From the NCBI RefSeq assembly GCF_947301925.1, contig NZ_CAMYUE010000002.1, positions 62,001-126,000 of the forward strand: a stretch of DNA of 64,000 bases, given 5' to 3'. Source of the stretch: an uncultured Ruminococcus sp. (GTDB taxonomy: Bacteria > Bacillota > Clostridia > Oscillospirales > Ruminococcaceae). Position numbers and translations under genes: made by a program. Shown here in pieces: positions 18,343 through 26,421 of the stretch (its first letter is position 1; every line of letters begins with the position of its first letter). The notes under the pieces are model-generated. The model was not told where the DNA came from. It searched no databases and was given only the letters and a program-made list of their open reading frames with translations.

Positions 18343-19122
18343 TCAGCAGAGCTTTACCATGAGAGCGGTGATATTGTCCTTTTCGCCGCCCTTTATGACC
18401 TTGTTTTTCAGCTTTTCCAGATGAGCTGACATTATCCTCTCGTCCTCGTTTGACGAGGGCTTCAGCAGGAAATGTATATCCTCTGAAGTAATCTTCTTCC
18501 TGAAGCCGTCTGTGCAGAGCATATAGCAGTCGCCCTCTGCGTACTTGCCTATACTGTAGTCATAGGAGGTATCGTCAAGGCCTGCACCGATACAGTTGGT
18601 CAGCTGGTTCTGACGGGGATCCTTTTCGGCCATCTCCGCAGTTATGACGCCGTTTCTTACGTCCTGACCCACTACCGAATGATCGGATGTGAGTATCTTT
18701 ATCTCGTCGTCGGTTATCTTATACAGCCGCGAGTCCCCCACATGGGCCGTGAGGAATCGTTTCAGCTGAGGTATTATGAGAATGCCCGTGAAAGTGGTAG
18801 CCATATCGGAGGCGTGCTTTTCAGCATATGCATTTATACTGTCGTTAAGCTGGTGGAGCCTGTCGTCAAGAGACTCCCTTATTTTGAGTACAGGCGCCGA
18901 TCTTCTCATGAGGTCGGCAAAGTCCTCGGCGAACCACTCGTTTATGCGCTTGCAGACGAAGCCGCTGGCCTTTTCGCCCGAGGACAGACCGCCGACGCCG
19001 TCGCAGACAGCTGCAAAGAAGATATTCTCGCCTCTGAATTCGGCCTCAGCCGCAAAGAGAGAGTCCTGATTGACCTTTCTCACCGCGCCCTCGGTAGACA
19101 CATAGGAAAACATATATTTCAT
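18343..19122 (-). CDS. PP2C-type Ser/Thr protein phosphatase
   Basis: 259 residues, the usual length of bacterial PrpC/Stp enzymes. Metal-binding motifs are intact: VRKVNQDS, AAVCDGVGGLSSGE, HVGDSRLY, LCTDGFRK and GEKDNITALM. It should remove phosphate from the targets of the adjacent kinase in a Mn/Mg-dependent reaction in the cytoplasm. It lies 12 nt after the FHA gene and 16 nt before the kinase gene. Confidence 0.95.
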   Translation of the reverse strand: MKYMFSYVSTEGAVRKVNQDSLFAAEAEFRGENIFFAAVCDGVGGLSSGEKASGFVCKRINEWFAEDFADLMRRSAPVLKIRESLDDRLHQLNDSINAYAEKHASDMATTFTGILIIPQLKRFLTAHVGDSRLYKITDDEIKILTSDHSVVGQDVRNGVITAEMAEKDPRQNQLTNCIGAGLDDTSYDYSIGKYAEGDCYMLCTDGFRKKITSEDIHFLLKPSSNEDERIMSAHLEKLKNKVIKGGEKDNITALMVKLC

Positions 19123-19134
19123 AGCCGTTCACCG

Positions 19135-20490
19135 TCAGTTCTCTTCGTAGAATGTATAGGATATGCCGTGATACAGGAAATTGCAGCCCGAGAATATCAC
19201 GGTCTTTTCACCTGCGGGGATATCGCTTCCCTCCACGTTCAGGGAGTTGCAGGATATATTCTCGATACAGATATTATGCCTGCTTCCGTTGCTCTCACGG
19301 TCGATTATAATGCCCGAGAGCTCCGCACAGGTAAAGGGATACACGAAAACAGGTATCCTCTCATTGCTGGAGCCGTTTATGAAGTAGGCGATCTTCTTCA
19401 CTTTGTTCTTCGGAGGCTGCTGCTTGGCGCCTGCCGCACCCACGATAACAGTAGCTGCGTCCCCTGCGTTCACGGTGAACACGAAGGGCACGTCATAGAT
19501 ATAGATGACGTCGCCGCTGGTTATGGGCTCCCTGGTGATCCTTCTTGCGTTCTCGGCAAAGTCATTGAGGAAGGTACCGTTTGCCGAGCCCCTGTCCTCC
19601 ACGAACCAGCCGCCGTCCTCGACGGAGATAGCCGCATGGACCTTGGATACCGTTCCCTTGTCCGTAAGGGCAATGTCATTGTCGGGGCGTCTGCCTATAG
19701 TAAAGGGCACATGATCTATGGGGAACTCCCTGTTGTTCTCGTCCTTCAGGAATGCCAGACAGTCGCTGCTCCTTCTGCTGACGAGAATGGTGTGGTCTCC
19801 GTCGTCATCGGCAGCGCTTTCGGCTGCTCCCGCCGCAGGAGACTGCATATCCGCATTATTCACTATGGCAGCCGCAGGATCCTCCTCGGGTATGGAAAGC
19901 ACATCGTGGAGCAGAGTATGCAGCTGTGCATAGGAAAGGCCTCCGTTTCTGGGAGTCTTGCTGTTCTGCTTGCCCATGAGGTCCTCAAGGCAGAAGCCGT
20001 ACTTCTGCATGACCGTACCGTTTGAGATAGTGATGCTGGCGCTCTTGTTGACCTTGCTCAGGAACTTCACAACGTTGGCACACTTGTAGATATTCTCGGA
20101 AAGCGGCAGATAGGCCACGAATATCCTCTGCTTCTCGGTATCGTAGTATACGTTCTTCATATCCCCAAGCAGAAGATTGTCGGCCGAAAGGCCGTCGGTA
20201 GTGGCGCAGAACTCATATATCTTCTGGAACTGGCTTATTATCCTGAAGTATTTCTCCTGAGTCATGGTCTGCTTTATGTATTCCGAGAGCGCCGTCATAT
20301 TGCTCACGTTATATTTAAGGACATTTCTTGCGGCAGTCTTTTCCCATCTTATGCCGAGAAAGCCCATATCCTTCCTGCTGTTTATCAGCTGCAGCTGATC
20401 CTCGTCGATCTTGTCCTTCTTTTTCAGTCCTGCCTGAAGAAAAGTATCACAGTTCTGGTAGAGGACCTTTGTTGTGACGCTGCCCGCCAT
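19135..20490 (-). CDS. FHA-domain protein with DUF6382-like N-terminus
   Basis: 451 residues from ATG 20490, chosen for GAGGGGTGAT at correct spacing; a longer reading to 20526 has no ribosome site. The N-terminal ~190 residues resemble the DUF6382 domain that accompanies FHA proteins in Clostridia. A typical FHA domain follows at ~265-345 (FTIGRRPDNDIALTD, VSKVHAAI, DRGSANGTFLND), which binds phosphothreonine peptides. The C-terminal ~100 residues (FTCAELSGIIIDRE, SNSLNV-like strands) may be a second, degenerate FHA fold. It is the first gene of the operon and so the probable reader of kinase output. Confidence 0.9.
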   Translation of the reverse strand: MAGSVTTKVLYQNCDTFLQAGLKKKDKIDEDQLQLINSRKDMGFLGIRWEKTAARNVLKYNVSNMTALSEYIKQTMTQEKYFRIISQFQKIYEFCATTDGLSADNLLLGDMKNVYYDTEKQRIFVAYLPLSENIYKCANVVKFLSKVNKSASITISNGTVMQKYGFCLEDLMGKQNSKTPRNGGLSYAQLHTLLHDVLSIPEEDPAAAIVNNADMQSPAAGAAESAADDDGDHTILVSRRSSDCLAFLKDENNREFPIDHVPFTIGRRPDNDIALTDKGTVSKVHAAISVEDGGWFVEDRGSANGTFLNDFAENARRITREPITSGDVIYIYDVPFVFTVNAGDAATVIVGAAGAKQQPPKNKVKKIAYFINGSSNERIPVFVYPFTCAELSGIIIDRESNGSRHNICIENISCNSLNVEGSDIPAGEKTVIFSGCNFLYHGISYTFYEEN

Positions 20491-20608
20491 TATATCACCC
20501 CTCATTGATATACGCCGCTCAGTCATTAAGCCCGTAACCCGGCGGCATTTTTAAGAAAAATCATCTCTGTTCAAAACGCTTTTATGTCATAATTATACAT
20601 ATAGAATC

Positions 20609-20637
20609 ATTATAGCACTTTTCACGACTTTTGTCAA
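20609..20637 (-). promoter_or_regulatory. Promoter of the FHA-phosphatase-kinase-surface operon
   Basis: TTGACA (20637-20632), 17-bp spacer, TATAAT (20614-20609) on the minus strand, giving a ~110-nt leader before the FHA gene. Confidence 0.88.
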
Positions 20638-20702
20638 GAATTTGAATAAGTTTACAGCAAAACAAATAATATTTTTGTGCTGTGAATCTACAAGGCTTTT
20701 TA

Positions 20703-20731
20703 TTGCAAAAAAAAGCTCCCCATGTTATAAT
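20703..20731 (+). promoter_or_regulatory. Promoter of a GNAT acetyltransferase gene
   Basis: TTGCAA (20703-20708), 17-bp spacer, TATAAT (20726-20731), ~25 nt before the start codon. Confidence 0.85.
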
Positions 20732-20755
20732 AAAACGAACGGGAGGTAAGGTGAA

Positions 20756-21253
20756 ATGATACTGAAAGCTGCAAACACAGAGGATATCGAGGCGGAATAT
20801 CTCTTTGTCCGCGATATCCCCGAGGACGAAAACGGCTATATAAACGTGAATCACGGAATAAGCCGCGAGGACTTCGACGAAGCCCTTGATATCATCATAG
20901 CCAATTCCCAGGGCAGAAGGCTCCCCGCGGGCTACGTCCCAGCCACTACATATTATCTGTGGGACAACGGCATTATCGTGGGAGAGTTCCAGCTCCGCCA
21001 TCATCTCTGCGAATCTCTGATAAACGGCTCGGGACACATAGGCTACTACATCGCTCCCACATTCCGCGGCAGGGGCTACGCAAGCGCCGGTCTGAGGCTG
21101 CTTCTGAAGGAGGCAAGGGGTATAGTCCCCGAAAACGAATACTATCTCCATGTATTCAAAAGCAATCCCGCCTCGCTGAAGGTCATGCTCAGAAACGGAG
21201 GCAGTATACACCACGAGACAGATGACAGCTTTTTTGTCCGCATACCAAAGTAA
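20756..21253 (+). CDS. GNAT family N-acetyltransferase
   Basis: 165 residues behind GGGAGGTAAGGTGAA. The acetyl-CoA loop is visible in SGHIGYYIAPTFRGRGYASAG, here as IAPTFRGRGYA (Q/RxxGxG/A), followed by a C-terminal HVFKSNPASLKVMLRNGG segment (SNPASLKVMLRNGG) typical of the fold. It transfers acetyl from acetyl-CoA to an unknown amine. It stands alone between its own promoter and a terminator. Confidence 0.88.
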   Translation: MILKAANTEDIEAEYLFVRDIPEDENGYINVNHGISREDFDEALDIIIANSQGRRLPAGYVPATTYYLWDNGIIVGEFQLRHHLCESLINGSGHIGYYIAPTFRGRGYASAGLRLLLKEARGIVPENEYYLHVFKSNPASLKVMLRNGGSIHHETDDSFFVRIPK

Positions 21254-21255
21254 AA

Positions 21256-21292
21256 AAATCGCTCCTCACAGATATTCTTCTGCGAGGAGCAT
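21256..21292. terminator. Terminator after the GNAT gene
   Basis: Stem GCTCCTCACAGA/TCTGCGAGGAGC (21261-21290) with one mismatch, flanked by an A-run and a T-rich stretch. It may serve both converging genes. Confidence 0.75.
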
Positions 21293-21349
21293 TTGTATTG
21301 TGAATATAAGTAAGAGATAGGGCAAAACAAATATGAGAGGAAATAACGA

Positions 21350-23593
21350 TCAATATTCGCCGCGAAGCAGTCCCTCCTGTATAGCAAGAGCATCGCCTGC
21401 GGTGATACCGCCGCCCGTCTCGCATACATCGGCATTGAATTTGCCTAATTCGGAGAGCTTGTACTTATCGGGATTAGCCATTGACTGCATGATGAAGATA
21501 GCGTCTGCAAGATCAACTGTTCCGTCGCAGTTGGAGTCGCCGCTGCGCTTGATAGCCGCATTTGTCCTGAGCTCGCTGAGATTGCTCTCCACAACTGCGG
21601 GAGCCGCCTGCGCAGAGCCGAGCTTTGCAGCCCTGAGCTCATCGCTGTATTCATTGAAGAAGCGGACATATCCCTCATGATCGTACTCGGGTGTGCGCTC
21701 TGCTCCCTCGATAAAGTCGCAGTACGCATAAATGCTTGTCTGGTATATGCTTACATCGCAGATATCGCCGCAGACGCCGTTCTCGTTGAGATCGAGCTGT
21801 GTCTCGAAGAAATCCCATACGCTTTCGGGAATAATGGAGTTCTCTCTCGATACGTCGTTCTTGCAGTCGCGGAGATACATATCCGAGATGAGAATATCCC
21901 TGAAGTTCAGCACGCCGTCACCGTTTGCATCGGGGGGAACTATATTTCCCGCAACAACATTGTCGCAGTAGGGGTTGATATACTTGCTGAGCTCGGCTTG
22001 ATCCAGTCTCATCTTCTCGCTTACGGGGAAGAGCTCATTATAAAGCTTGTTCACTATCGCGCCGAACCATACCGTGCCTGAACCGGGAAGGATACTCTCG
22101 TAATAATCATTGTCCATGTACTTTTCGTCAGGCATTCCGTCTCTCTCAAAGAGGTACCAGATAGCGTACTGTTCCAGATCCTCAAAACGATACAGATTAT
22201 AGTACCAGTTCTCCAGTTCCACGCACTTTTCCCACTGATCGTCGGTGATTGAGGTCTCGAAATCAGGCTCTCTCAGTTCAAGAAGTCCCTCAGGATCGAG
22301 ATCAATGGGGAGAAGGCTCTCTATCCACTGGTGATTCCTTTCAATGCGGTCATGCTTTGCTTTCTGATCATTACGGTAGTAAGTGAAGATATTGATATCC
22401 TCATAGGTAACGACGCCGTCGGAGTCTATATCAAGATCAAATATACCGTCATTCACATTCTTAACAAACAGCGGATACTGTGCAGAAAGTCCGCGTGAGC
22501 AGTTTATCATTTCCGATACAAAGGTTTCTGAAAGATGATTCTCGACGGATTCGTAGCCTATTATGGTCTGTTCATCGGCAAGCCTTAAAAGCTCTTCGAG
22601 CTCCTCGGGAGTATATGCTGACTTGTCAAAATCCTCGGAATTGAGTTCCTCTACAGCCTCGGGGTGAGCAGGACCATAGATAGGTCCGCCGTTTATGGTC
22701 TTTGTCTTTTCCCAGGGCTTATAGAACTCCGCTGTGAAATACTCGTTTGTGATCGGATTATTTACCAGATAGTATCTGAGCAGCTTTTCGGCATCATAGT
22801 AACTTATACCGCCGTCGCCGTCATAATCACCTATAGCCTGAACGTTTTCCCTGATCTCGTCACTGTAGTCATATTCGAGATAAACGCCTAAAAAATCATA
22901 GCAGTCCCTGAGGTCGAACTTACCGTCGCAGTTTATATCGGTCTGGACCTCACCGTCGTCCATAGCCGCAAAAAGGCTTACCTCGTCGTACTGTAATCTT
23001 GTTTTCGGTATCTCACCGATAGCGGCATTGACCGAAACCGCCCCCGCATTTGAAAGCACAGCTATTGCAGCGGCAAATGGCATCAACTTTCTCATAGAAT
23101 AACTCCTTTCATCATCATAAACAGTAGTAGTAGTGACCGCAGCAGGCGGCGCCTGAGTCATACTCAGTGTCGTAACGGCCGCAGCAGCCGCAGGTCTTGT
23201 ATTGACTGATGTCGTATGGATAGCCGTTCCCGAAGCTGTCAGAGAAGCGCCTGTAGTCGCAGCAGGTGCATGGGTCCCTGATACGCCTGTAGTCTGAACG
23301 GCGGAAACAGTTGTGTACGTAACAGCTGTTTCATGGCTCGAAGGCTCTGTGTCAGTGATAACGTATCCCGTAACAGCGGCGGAGGTGGTCTCCGAAACAC
23401 CGGTATCACCGCCGTTGAACTCAATATCCTCAGCGCCGCGTCCGAAAACGCTGATGCCAATTACAGCGGCAGCACATACCGACAGGGCAGCGGCAGCGCT
23501 TCTTCTGAGTATTATCGCTTTGCGTCTGTCTCTGGCCAGCTGCTCGTCACGCCGTCTGAGCACGGTCTGAGTTACTTCATCATAATCCCGCAT
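21350..23593 (-). CDS. Membrane-anchored dockerin protein, probable anti-sigma partner
   Basis: 747 residues from ATG 23593 behind AAGGAGGGGATAACGT. A short basic cytoplasmic part (~1-31) is followed by one transmembrane helix (~32-50) and a Thr/Ser/Ala-rich linker (~60-160). Several Ca-binding loops follow (DINCDGKFDLRD, DYDGDGGISYYD, DIDSDGVVTYED, DANGDGVLNFRD), then a C-terminal dockerin (DSNCDGTVDLADAI and ITAGDALAIQEGLL). It overlaps the end of an ECF sigma gene by 14 nt, the arrangement expected of an anti-sigma factor. Internally, M167 begins what looks like a second signal peptide (MRKLMPFAAAIAVLSNAG) with its own AAAGGAG. The ORF may therefore be a fusion of two genes or may give two products. 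No known anti-sigma domain was recognised. Confidence 0.85.
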   Translation of the reverse strand: MRDYDEVTQTVLRRRDEQLARDRRKAIILRRSAAAALSVCAAAVIGISVFGRGAEDIEFNGGDTGVSETTSAAVTGYVITDTEPSSHETAVTYTTVSAVQTTGVSGTHAPAATTGASLTASGTAIHTTSVNTRPAAAAAVTTLSMTQAPPAAVTTTTVYDDERSYSMRKLMPFAAAIAVLSNAGAVSVNAAIGEIPKTRLQYDEVSLFAAMDDGEVQTDINCDGKFDLRDCYDFLGVYLEYDYSDEIRENVQAIGDYDGDGGISYYDAEKLLRYYLVNNPITNEYFTAEFYKPWEKTKTINGGPIYGPAHPEAVEELNSEDFDKSAYTPEELEELLRLADEQTIIGYESVENHLSETFVSEMINCSRGLSAQYPLFVKNVNDGIFDLDIDSDGVVTYEDINIFTYYRNDQKAKHDRIERNHQWIESLLPIDLDPEGLLELREPDFETSITDDQWEKCVELENWYYNLYRFEDLEQYAIWYLFERDGMPDEKYMDNDYYESILPGSGTVWFGAIVNKLYNELFPVSEKMRLDQAELSKYINPYCDNVVAGNIVPPDANGDGVLNFRDILISDMYLRDCKNDVSRENSIIPESVWDFFETQLDLNENGVCGDICDVSIYQTSIYAYCDFIEGAERTPEYDHEGYVRFFNEYSDELRAAKLGSAQAAPAVVESNLSELRTNAAIKRSGDSNCDGTVDLADAIFIMQSMANPDKYKLSELGKFNADVCETGGGITAGDALAIQEGLLRGEY
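23093..23112 (-). promoter_or_regulatory. Internal ribosome site and start in the dockerin gene
   Basis: AAAGGAG lies 8 nt before ATG 23095, in frame inside the longer gene, followed by a typical signal peptide ending VSVNAA. Initiation here would give a 581-residue secreted protein lacking the transmembrane anti-sigma-like part. Confidence 0.6.
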
Positions 23594-24134
23594 ACGTTAT
23601 CCCCTCCTTTTCCAGCTCTGACCTGAGAGCTTTTTTCGCCTGATAGAGCAGGTTGGTTATCTGCCGGCTGCTTTTGTGCATTATAGCTGCAGTTTCTGAA
23701 TTGGAAAATCCCTCTATGTATATCAGGCATATTACCTGACGGTACTCGTATTTCAGTTTCTGCAGGAGCTTATGAATGATGATCTTACGTTCTTCAACGA
23801 GGTAATTATCTTCGATATTCTCATCGTCGGCGATATCGAAGCACTCGTCCGCCGAAACAAAGACAGCCTTTTTTCGTTTTCTCAGGTAGTCTATGGCAAG
23901 ATTCCTTGCGATAGAGTAAAGCCACGTCCTGAAGGAGCTTTTACCCGAGTATTTAGGCTTCTTGTAAGCAAGCTTGAAGAAGGTTTCCTCCATGAGCTCT
24001 TCGGCTTCAAAGAGGTCGTTTGTAAAACTGTTGAGAAATAACGTAAGCCCGTCCTTGTACTCACGGACGAGATCACCCATAGCCGAATCATCGCCGGCAA
24101 GATAACGGTCGTAGCTACTTGAACCATTATCCAT
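23580..24134 (-). CDS. ECF-type RNA polymerase sigma factor
   Basis: 184 residues from ATG 24134 (MDNGSSSYDRYL), chosen because AAAGGAGCC precedes it. Region 2 is visible (FEAEELMEETFFKLA and FRTWLYSIARNLAIDYLRK). Region 4 follows (YRQVICLIYIEGFSNSETAAIMHKSS as an HTH, with QITNLLYQAKKAL). There is no large N-terminal extension, so it is a standard group 4 factor. The overlapping downstream gene encodes a membrane protein with an external dockerin, which would make this sigma respond to an extracellular state. Target genes are unknown; a possible promoter is noted upstream. Confidence 0.93.
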   Translation of the reverse strand: MDNGSSSYDRYLAGDDSAMGDLVREYKDGLTLFLNSFTNDLFEAEELMEETFFKLAYKKPKYSGKSSFRTWLYSIARNLAIDYLRKRKKAVFVSADECFDIADDENIEDNYLVEERKIIIHKLLQKLKYEYRQVICLIYIEGFSNSETAAIMHKSSRQITNLLYQAKKALRSELEKEGITYAGL

Positions 24135-24175
24135 AGACAAGGCTCCTTTCCGGAAATTTATGCCTTTCACTATAT

Positions 24176-24196
24176 TAGACGGAAGTAAAAATGAAA
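24176..24196 (-). promoter_or_regulatory. Possible ECF-type promoter element upstream of the sigma gene
   Basis: CGTCTA (24181-24176), a common ECF -10 core, follows the 14-mer TTTCATTTTTACTT (24196-24183), and no sigma-A type promoter was found here. The same two words recur at 28762-28775 and 28797-28802, but with different spacing. Autoregulation is a guess. Confidence 0.35.
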
Positions 24197-24251
24197 TGTC
24201 TTAGCATAAATCGAAATTTAGGTTTGCTAAATTTTGATTTACCGTCACTGC

Positions 24252-24280
24252 TTGTTTTGTTCATAATTATATGATATACT
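24252..24280 (+). promoter_or_regulatory. Promoter of the tandem GNAT genes
   Basis: TTGTTT (24252-24257), 17-bp spacer, TATACT (24275-24280). Confidence 0.7.
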
Positions 24281-24312
24281 AAAGATATACAGAGACTAAC
24301 GGAGGTGATACC

Positions 24313-24855
24313 ATGCGCCACTGCGGCACACTTACCATAGAAACACCAAGGCTGATACTGCGCCGCTTCAGATCAGACGACCTTGAAGATATGCTGAAAA
24401 ACTGGGTCTCCGATCCGTCCGTGCAGGAGGAATACGGCGAACCCGTATACACCACGGCCGAAGAGGCAAAAAGCCTCCTTGACAGGTATATCCCGGGCTA
24501 CTGCTCCGACAGCTTCTACCGCTGGGCAATAGAGGAAAAGGCCAGCGGCATGAATATAGGGCAGATAGCCTTCTGCCGCGTGTACGAGGAGCTCCGCACC
24601 GCAGAGATAGAGTACTGTATCGGCACTTCTTTCCAGGGCAGGGGCTACGCAGGGGAAGCACTCTCCGCAGTCATAGATCACATATTCGACAATACGGACT
24701 TCCGCAGGCTCGAAGCCTATCACCGCGCCGAAAACAGGAAATCGGGGCGAGTGCTGGAAAAGTCCTCAATGCACATTACCGATAACGTTGAACGTTTCCG
24801 CAGTCAGGGACTCGAGCCCGAGGGCGAGGTCTGCTACTGCGCAGAGAGAAGCTGA
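24313..24855 (+). CDS. GNAT acetyltransferase, RimJ/RimL-like
   Basis: 180 residues behind GGAGGTGATACC. It opens with IETPRLILRRFRSDD, typical of RimJ/RimL-type GNATs. GTSFQGRGYAGEAL is the acetyl-CoA loop, and RRLEAYHRAENRKSGRVLEK is the usual late motif (AENRKSGRVLEK). The residue after the motif is normally Gly-Phe; here it is SSMHITDN, a small deviation. The substrate may be a ribosomal N-terminus, an aminoglycoside-like amine or another amine. It is co-transcribed with the next GNAT. Confidence 0.88.
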   Translation: MRHCGTLTIETPRLILRRFRSDDLEDMLKNWVSDPSVQEEYGEPVYTTAEEAKSLLDRYIPGYCSDSFYRWAIEEKASGMNIGQIAFCRVYEELRTAEIEYCIGTSFQGRGYAGEALSAVIDHIFDNTDFRRLEAYHRAENRKSGRVLEKSSMHITDNVERFRSQGLEPEGEVCYCAERS

Positions 24856-24868
24856 AAGGAGGTACTGC

Positions 24869-25417
24869 ATGAAACTCAATTTCACAAAGCTGCGCCCGGG
24901 AAGCGCCGATATCCGCAGGGTAAAGCAGCTCTACACCCGCGCCTTCCCCGACGATGAAAGAGCTCCGTTCCTTATGCTTGTACTGAAAGCAAAGAAAAAG
25001 GGAGTTGACTTCTGGAGCATAAGCTGCGACGGACAATGGGTCGGAATGCTATATATCGTCAATCATCTCGACCTGTCCTACATCTTCTATCTCGCCGTCT
25101 CCGAGGAGCAGCGCGGCAGGGGAATCGGCAGCGCCATACTCCGCACGGCACAGGAGCTCTACAAGGGACGCAGGCTGTTCCTTGCCATTGAACAGCTTGA
25201 CGAAAACGCCGACAACTACGATCAGCGCGTCAGCCGCAGGGACTTCTATCTGCGCAGCGGCTTCACCGAGCTTCACCGCAGGCTCCGCGAGGGCAATGTG
25301 GTATATGATATACTCGGCGTAGGCGGAGACGTCAAGGCAAAGGAATATGAGGCTCTCATGAAAAACTATGCAGGAAGCATACTCTCAAAGCTTTTCACAA
25401 TGGAATTCGTGGACTGA
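24869..25417 (+). CDS. GNAT family N-acetyltransferase
   Basis: 182 residues from ATG 24869, selected because AAAGGAGGTACTGC precedes it; upstream in-frame codons overlap the previous gene. The acetyl-CoA loop is LAVSEEQRGRGIGSAIL, and the late FYLRSGFTELHR segment completes the fold. It starts 13 nt after the preceding GNAT gene and ends before a strong terminator. Confidence 0.88.
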   Translation: MKLNFTKLRPGSADIRRVKQLYTRAFPDDERAPFLMLVLKAKKKGVDFWSISCDGQWVGMLYIVNHLDLSYIFYLAVSEEQRGRGIGSAILRTAQELYKGRRLFLAIEQLDENADNYDQRVSRRDFYLRSGFTELHRRLREGNVVYDILGVGGDVKAKEYEALMKNYAGSILSKLFTMEFVD

Positions 25418-25422
25418 CAGAA

Positions 25423-25452
25423 ACAGCGTACCCGTGAGGTACGCTGTTTTTA
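25423..25452 (+). terminator. Terminator of the tandem GNAT operon
   Basis: Stem ACAGCGTACC/GGTACGCTGT with loop CGTGA and a following TTTTTAT. It overlaps the end of the convergent P-loop gene by a few bases. Confidence 0.9.
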
Positions 25453-25923
25453 TATGACGATATCCATCTCGCCCTCATCAGGCAGTTCAAATAAAGACTG
25501 AAATTTTGAAGCAAGTCCCTCGTCAATAAAATATGCGTCGCTCCTGCCTGCGGAAACCTCAGCGTTGCGCTTCTCTATCCGCCTTTTCCATTCGACGTCG
25601 TCAATGCTGACATAGTGGAACTGACAGTCAATGCCGCGTGAGCGGTAAAACTCCCTTGCGAAGTCCCTGTCCCTGCGGGTCCAGAAGCCCCAGTCGAGGA
25701 TAACGTCACTGCCTGCGGCAACTATCTCCGCAGACTTCCTGTAAAGGTACATCTCCGTGCGGCGGACATATTCGTCGTGCATATCCCCCGTATCACCGCC
25801 GAGGATATCCAGCATGAGCTCGTCTATTGAGAGTATCACCGCACCCAGCTCCTTTTGCAGCTTTCCCGCGTAGGTGCTTTTGCCGCTGCATATCCTGCCG
25901 CAGGTCATAATAACTTTTGGCAT
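25450..25923 (-). CDS. Small P-loop ATP-binding kinase-like protein
   Basis: 157 residues. Walker A is GRICSGKSTYAG (~9-20) and a DE pair follows in ILSIDELML. WGFWTRRDRDFAREFYRSRG and HYVSIDDVEWKRRIEKRN contain the arginine-rich lid. This pattern fits small AAA_33-type kinases related to zeta-toxin and chloramphenicol phosphotransferase families; no substrate can be named. It is the last gene of a three-gene minus-strand unit, 15 nt after the preceding gene. Confidence 0.7.
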   Translation of the reverse strand: MPKVIMTCGRICSGKSTYAGKLQKELGAVILSIDELMLDILGGDTGDMHDEYVRRTEMYLYRKSAEIVAAGSDVILDWGFWTRRDRDFAREFYRSRGIDCQFHYVSIDDVEWKRRIEKRNAEVSAGRSDAYFIDEGLASKFQSLFELPDEGEMDIVI

Positions 25924-25938
25924 TTAATTATCCTTTCC

Positions 25939-26412
25939 TTACATATCCTGTTTTTTCATAGCTTCCTCAAGCTTGTTCTTCAAGTCAGCTGAAATCGGAT
26001 AGTATTCAACATTAATCTTATAAAGCTTAATTGTAAAAACAAGGTGAGAGCTTCCCTTTGTAAGCTGCTCTTTTTCTTTCTCGCTGCACACTATTATATA
26101 CTTTTTCAATTCCTTGCCGCACGCTTTTTCAAGCGTCAGCATTTTCAGTATATCCGCGGCAACTTTGTGCTTCTGTGCAGGCTTTAAAGAACCAAGATGT
26201 GTATGTATCTCGCCTATGATAGCATATTTTTCCGAGTAAATATCAGGAAGCATATAATCGTTATCTTCTTCATTCAGCCATACTTTTCGGCCTTTAATAA
26301 CATCATCAGCCGCAAAACCAAATTCTTCCTGATGTGCTTTTTTGAACTCTTCTATAAGCCTTCCTTCAATATCACGCTGTACAGAAGCATCCGCATTTGC
26401 AAACTTCTCCAT
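25939..26412 (-). CDS. Uncharacterised protein, possible PD-(D/E)XK-like fold
   Basis: 157 residues, not recognised with confidence. The middle part, MLPDIYSEKYAIIGEIHTHLG followed by QKHKVAADILKM, places an Asp about 10 residues before a strand ending GEIH, and a helix with lysines after it. This loosely recalls a restriction-endonuclease-like core. The rest is Lys/Glu-rich and helical. No signal peptide or membrane segment. It lies between a GNAT gene (gap 9 nt) and a P-loop kinase-like gene. Confidence 0.55.
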   Translation of the reverse strand: MEKFANADASVQRDIEGRLIEEFKKAHQEEFGFAADDVIKGRKVWLNEEDNDYMLPDIYSEKYAIIGEIHTHLGSLKPAQKHKVAADILKMLTLEKACGKELKKYIIVCSEKEKEQLTKGSSHLVFTIKLYKINVEYYPISADLKNKLEEAMKKQDM

Positions 26413-26421
26413 AATTACATC

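Noticed and set aside
18679..20025. 448-codon plus-strand ORF
   Set aside because: Antisense to the phosphatase and FHA genes, both of which have clear conserved motifs; no domain and no promoter.
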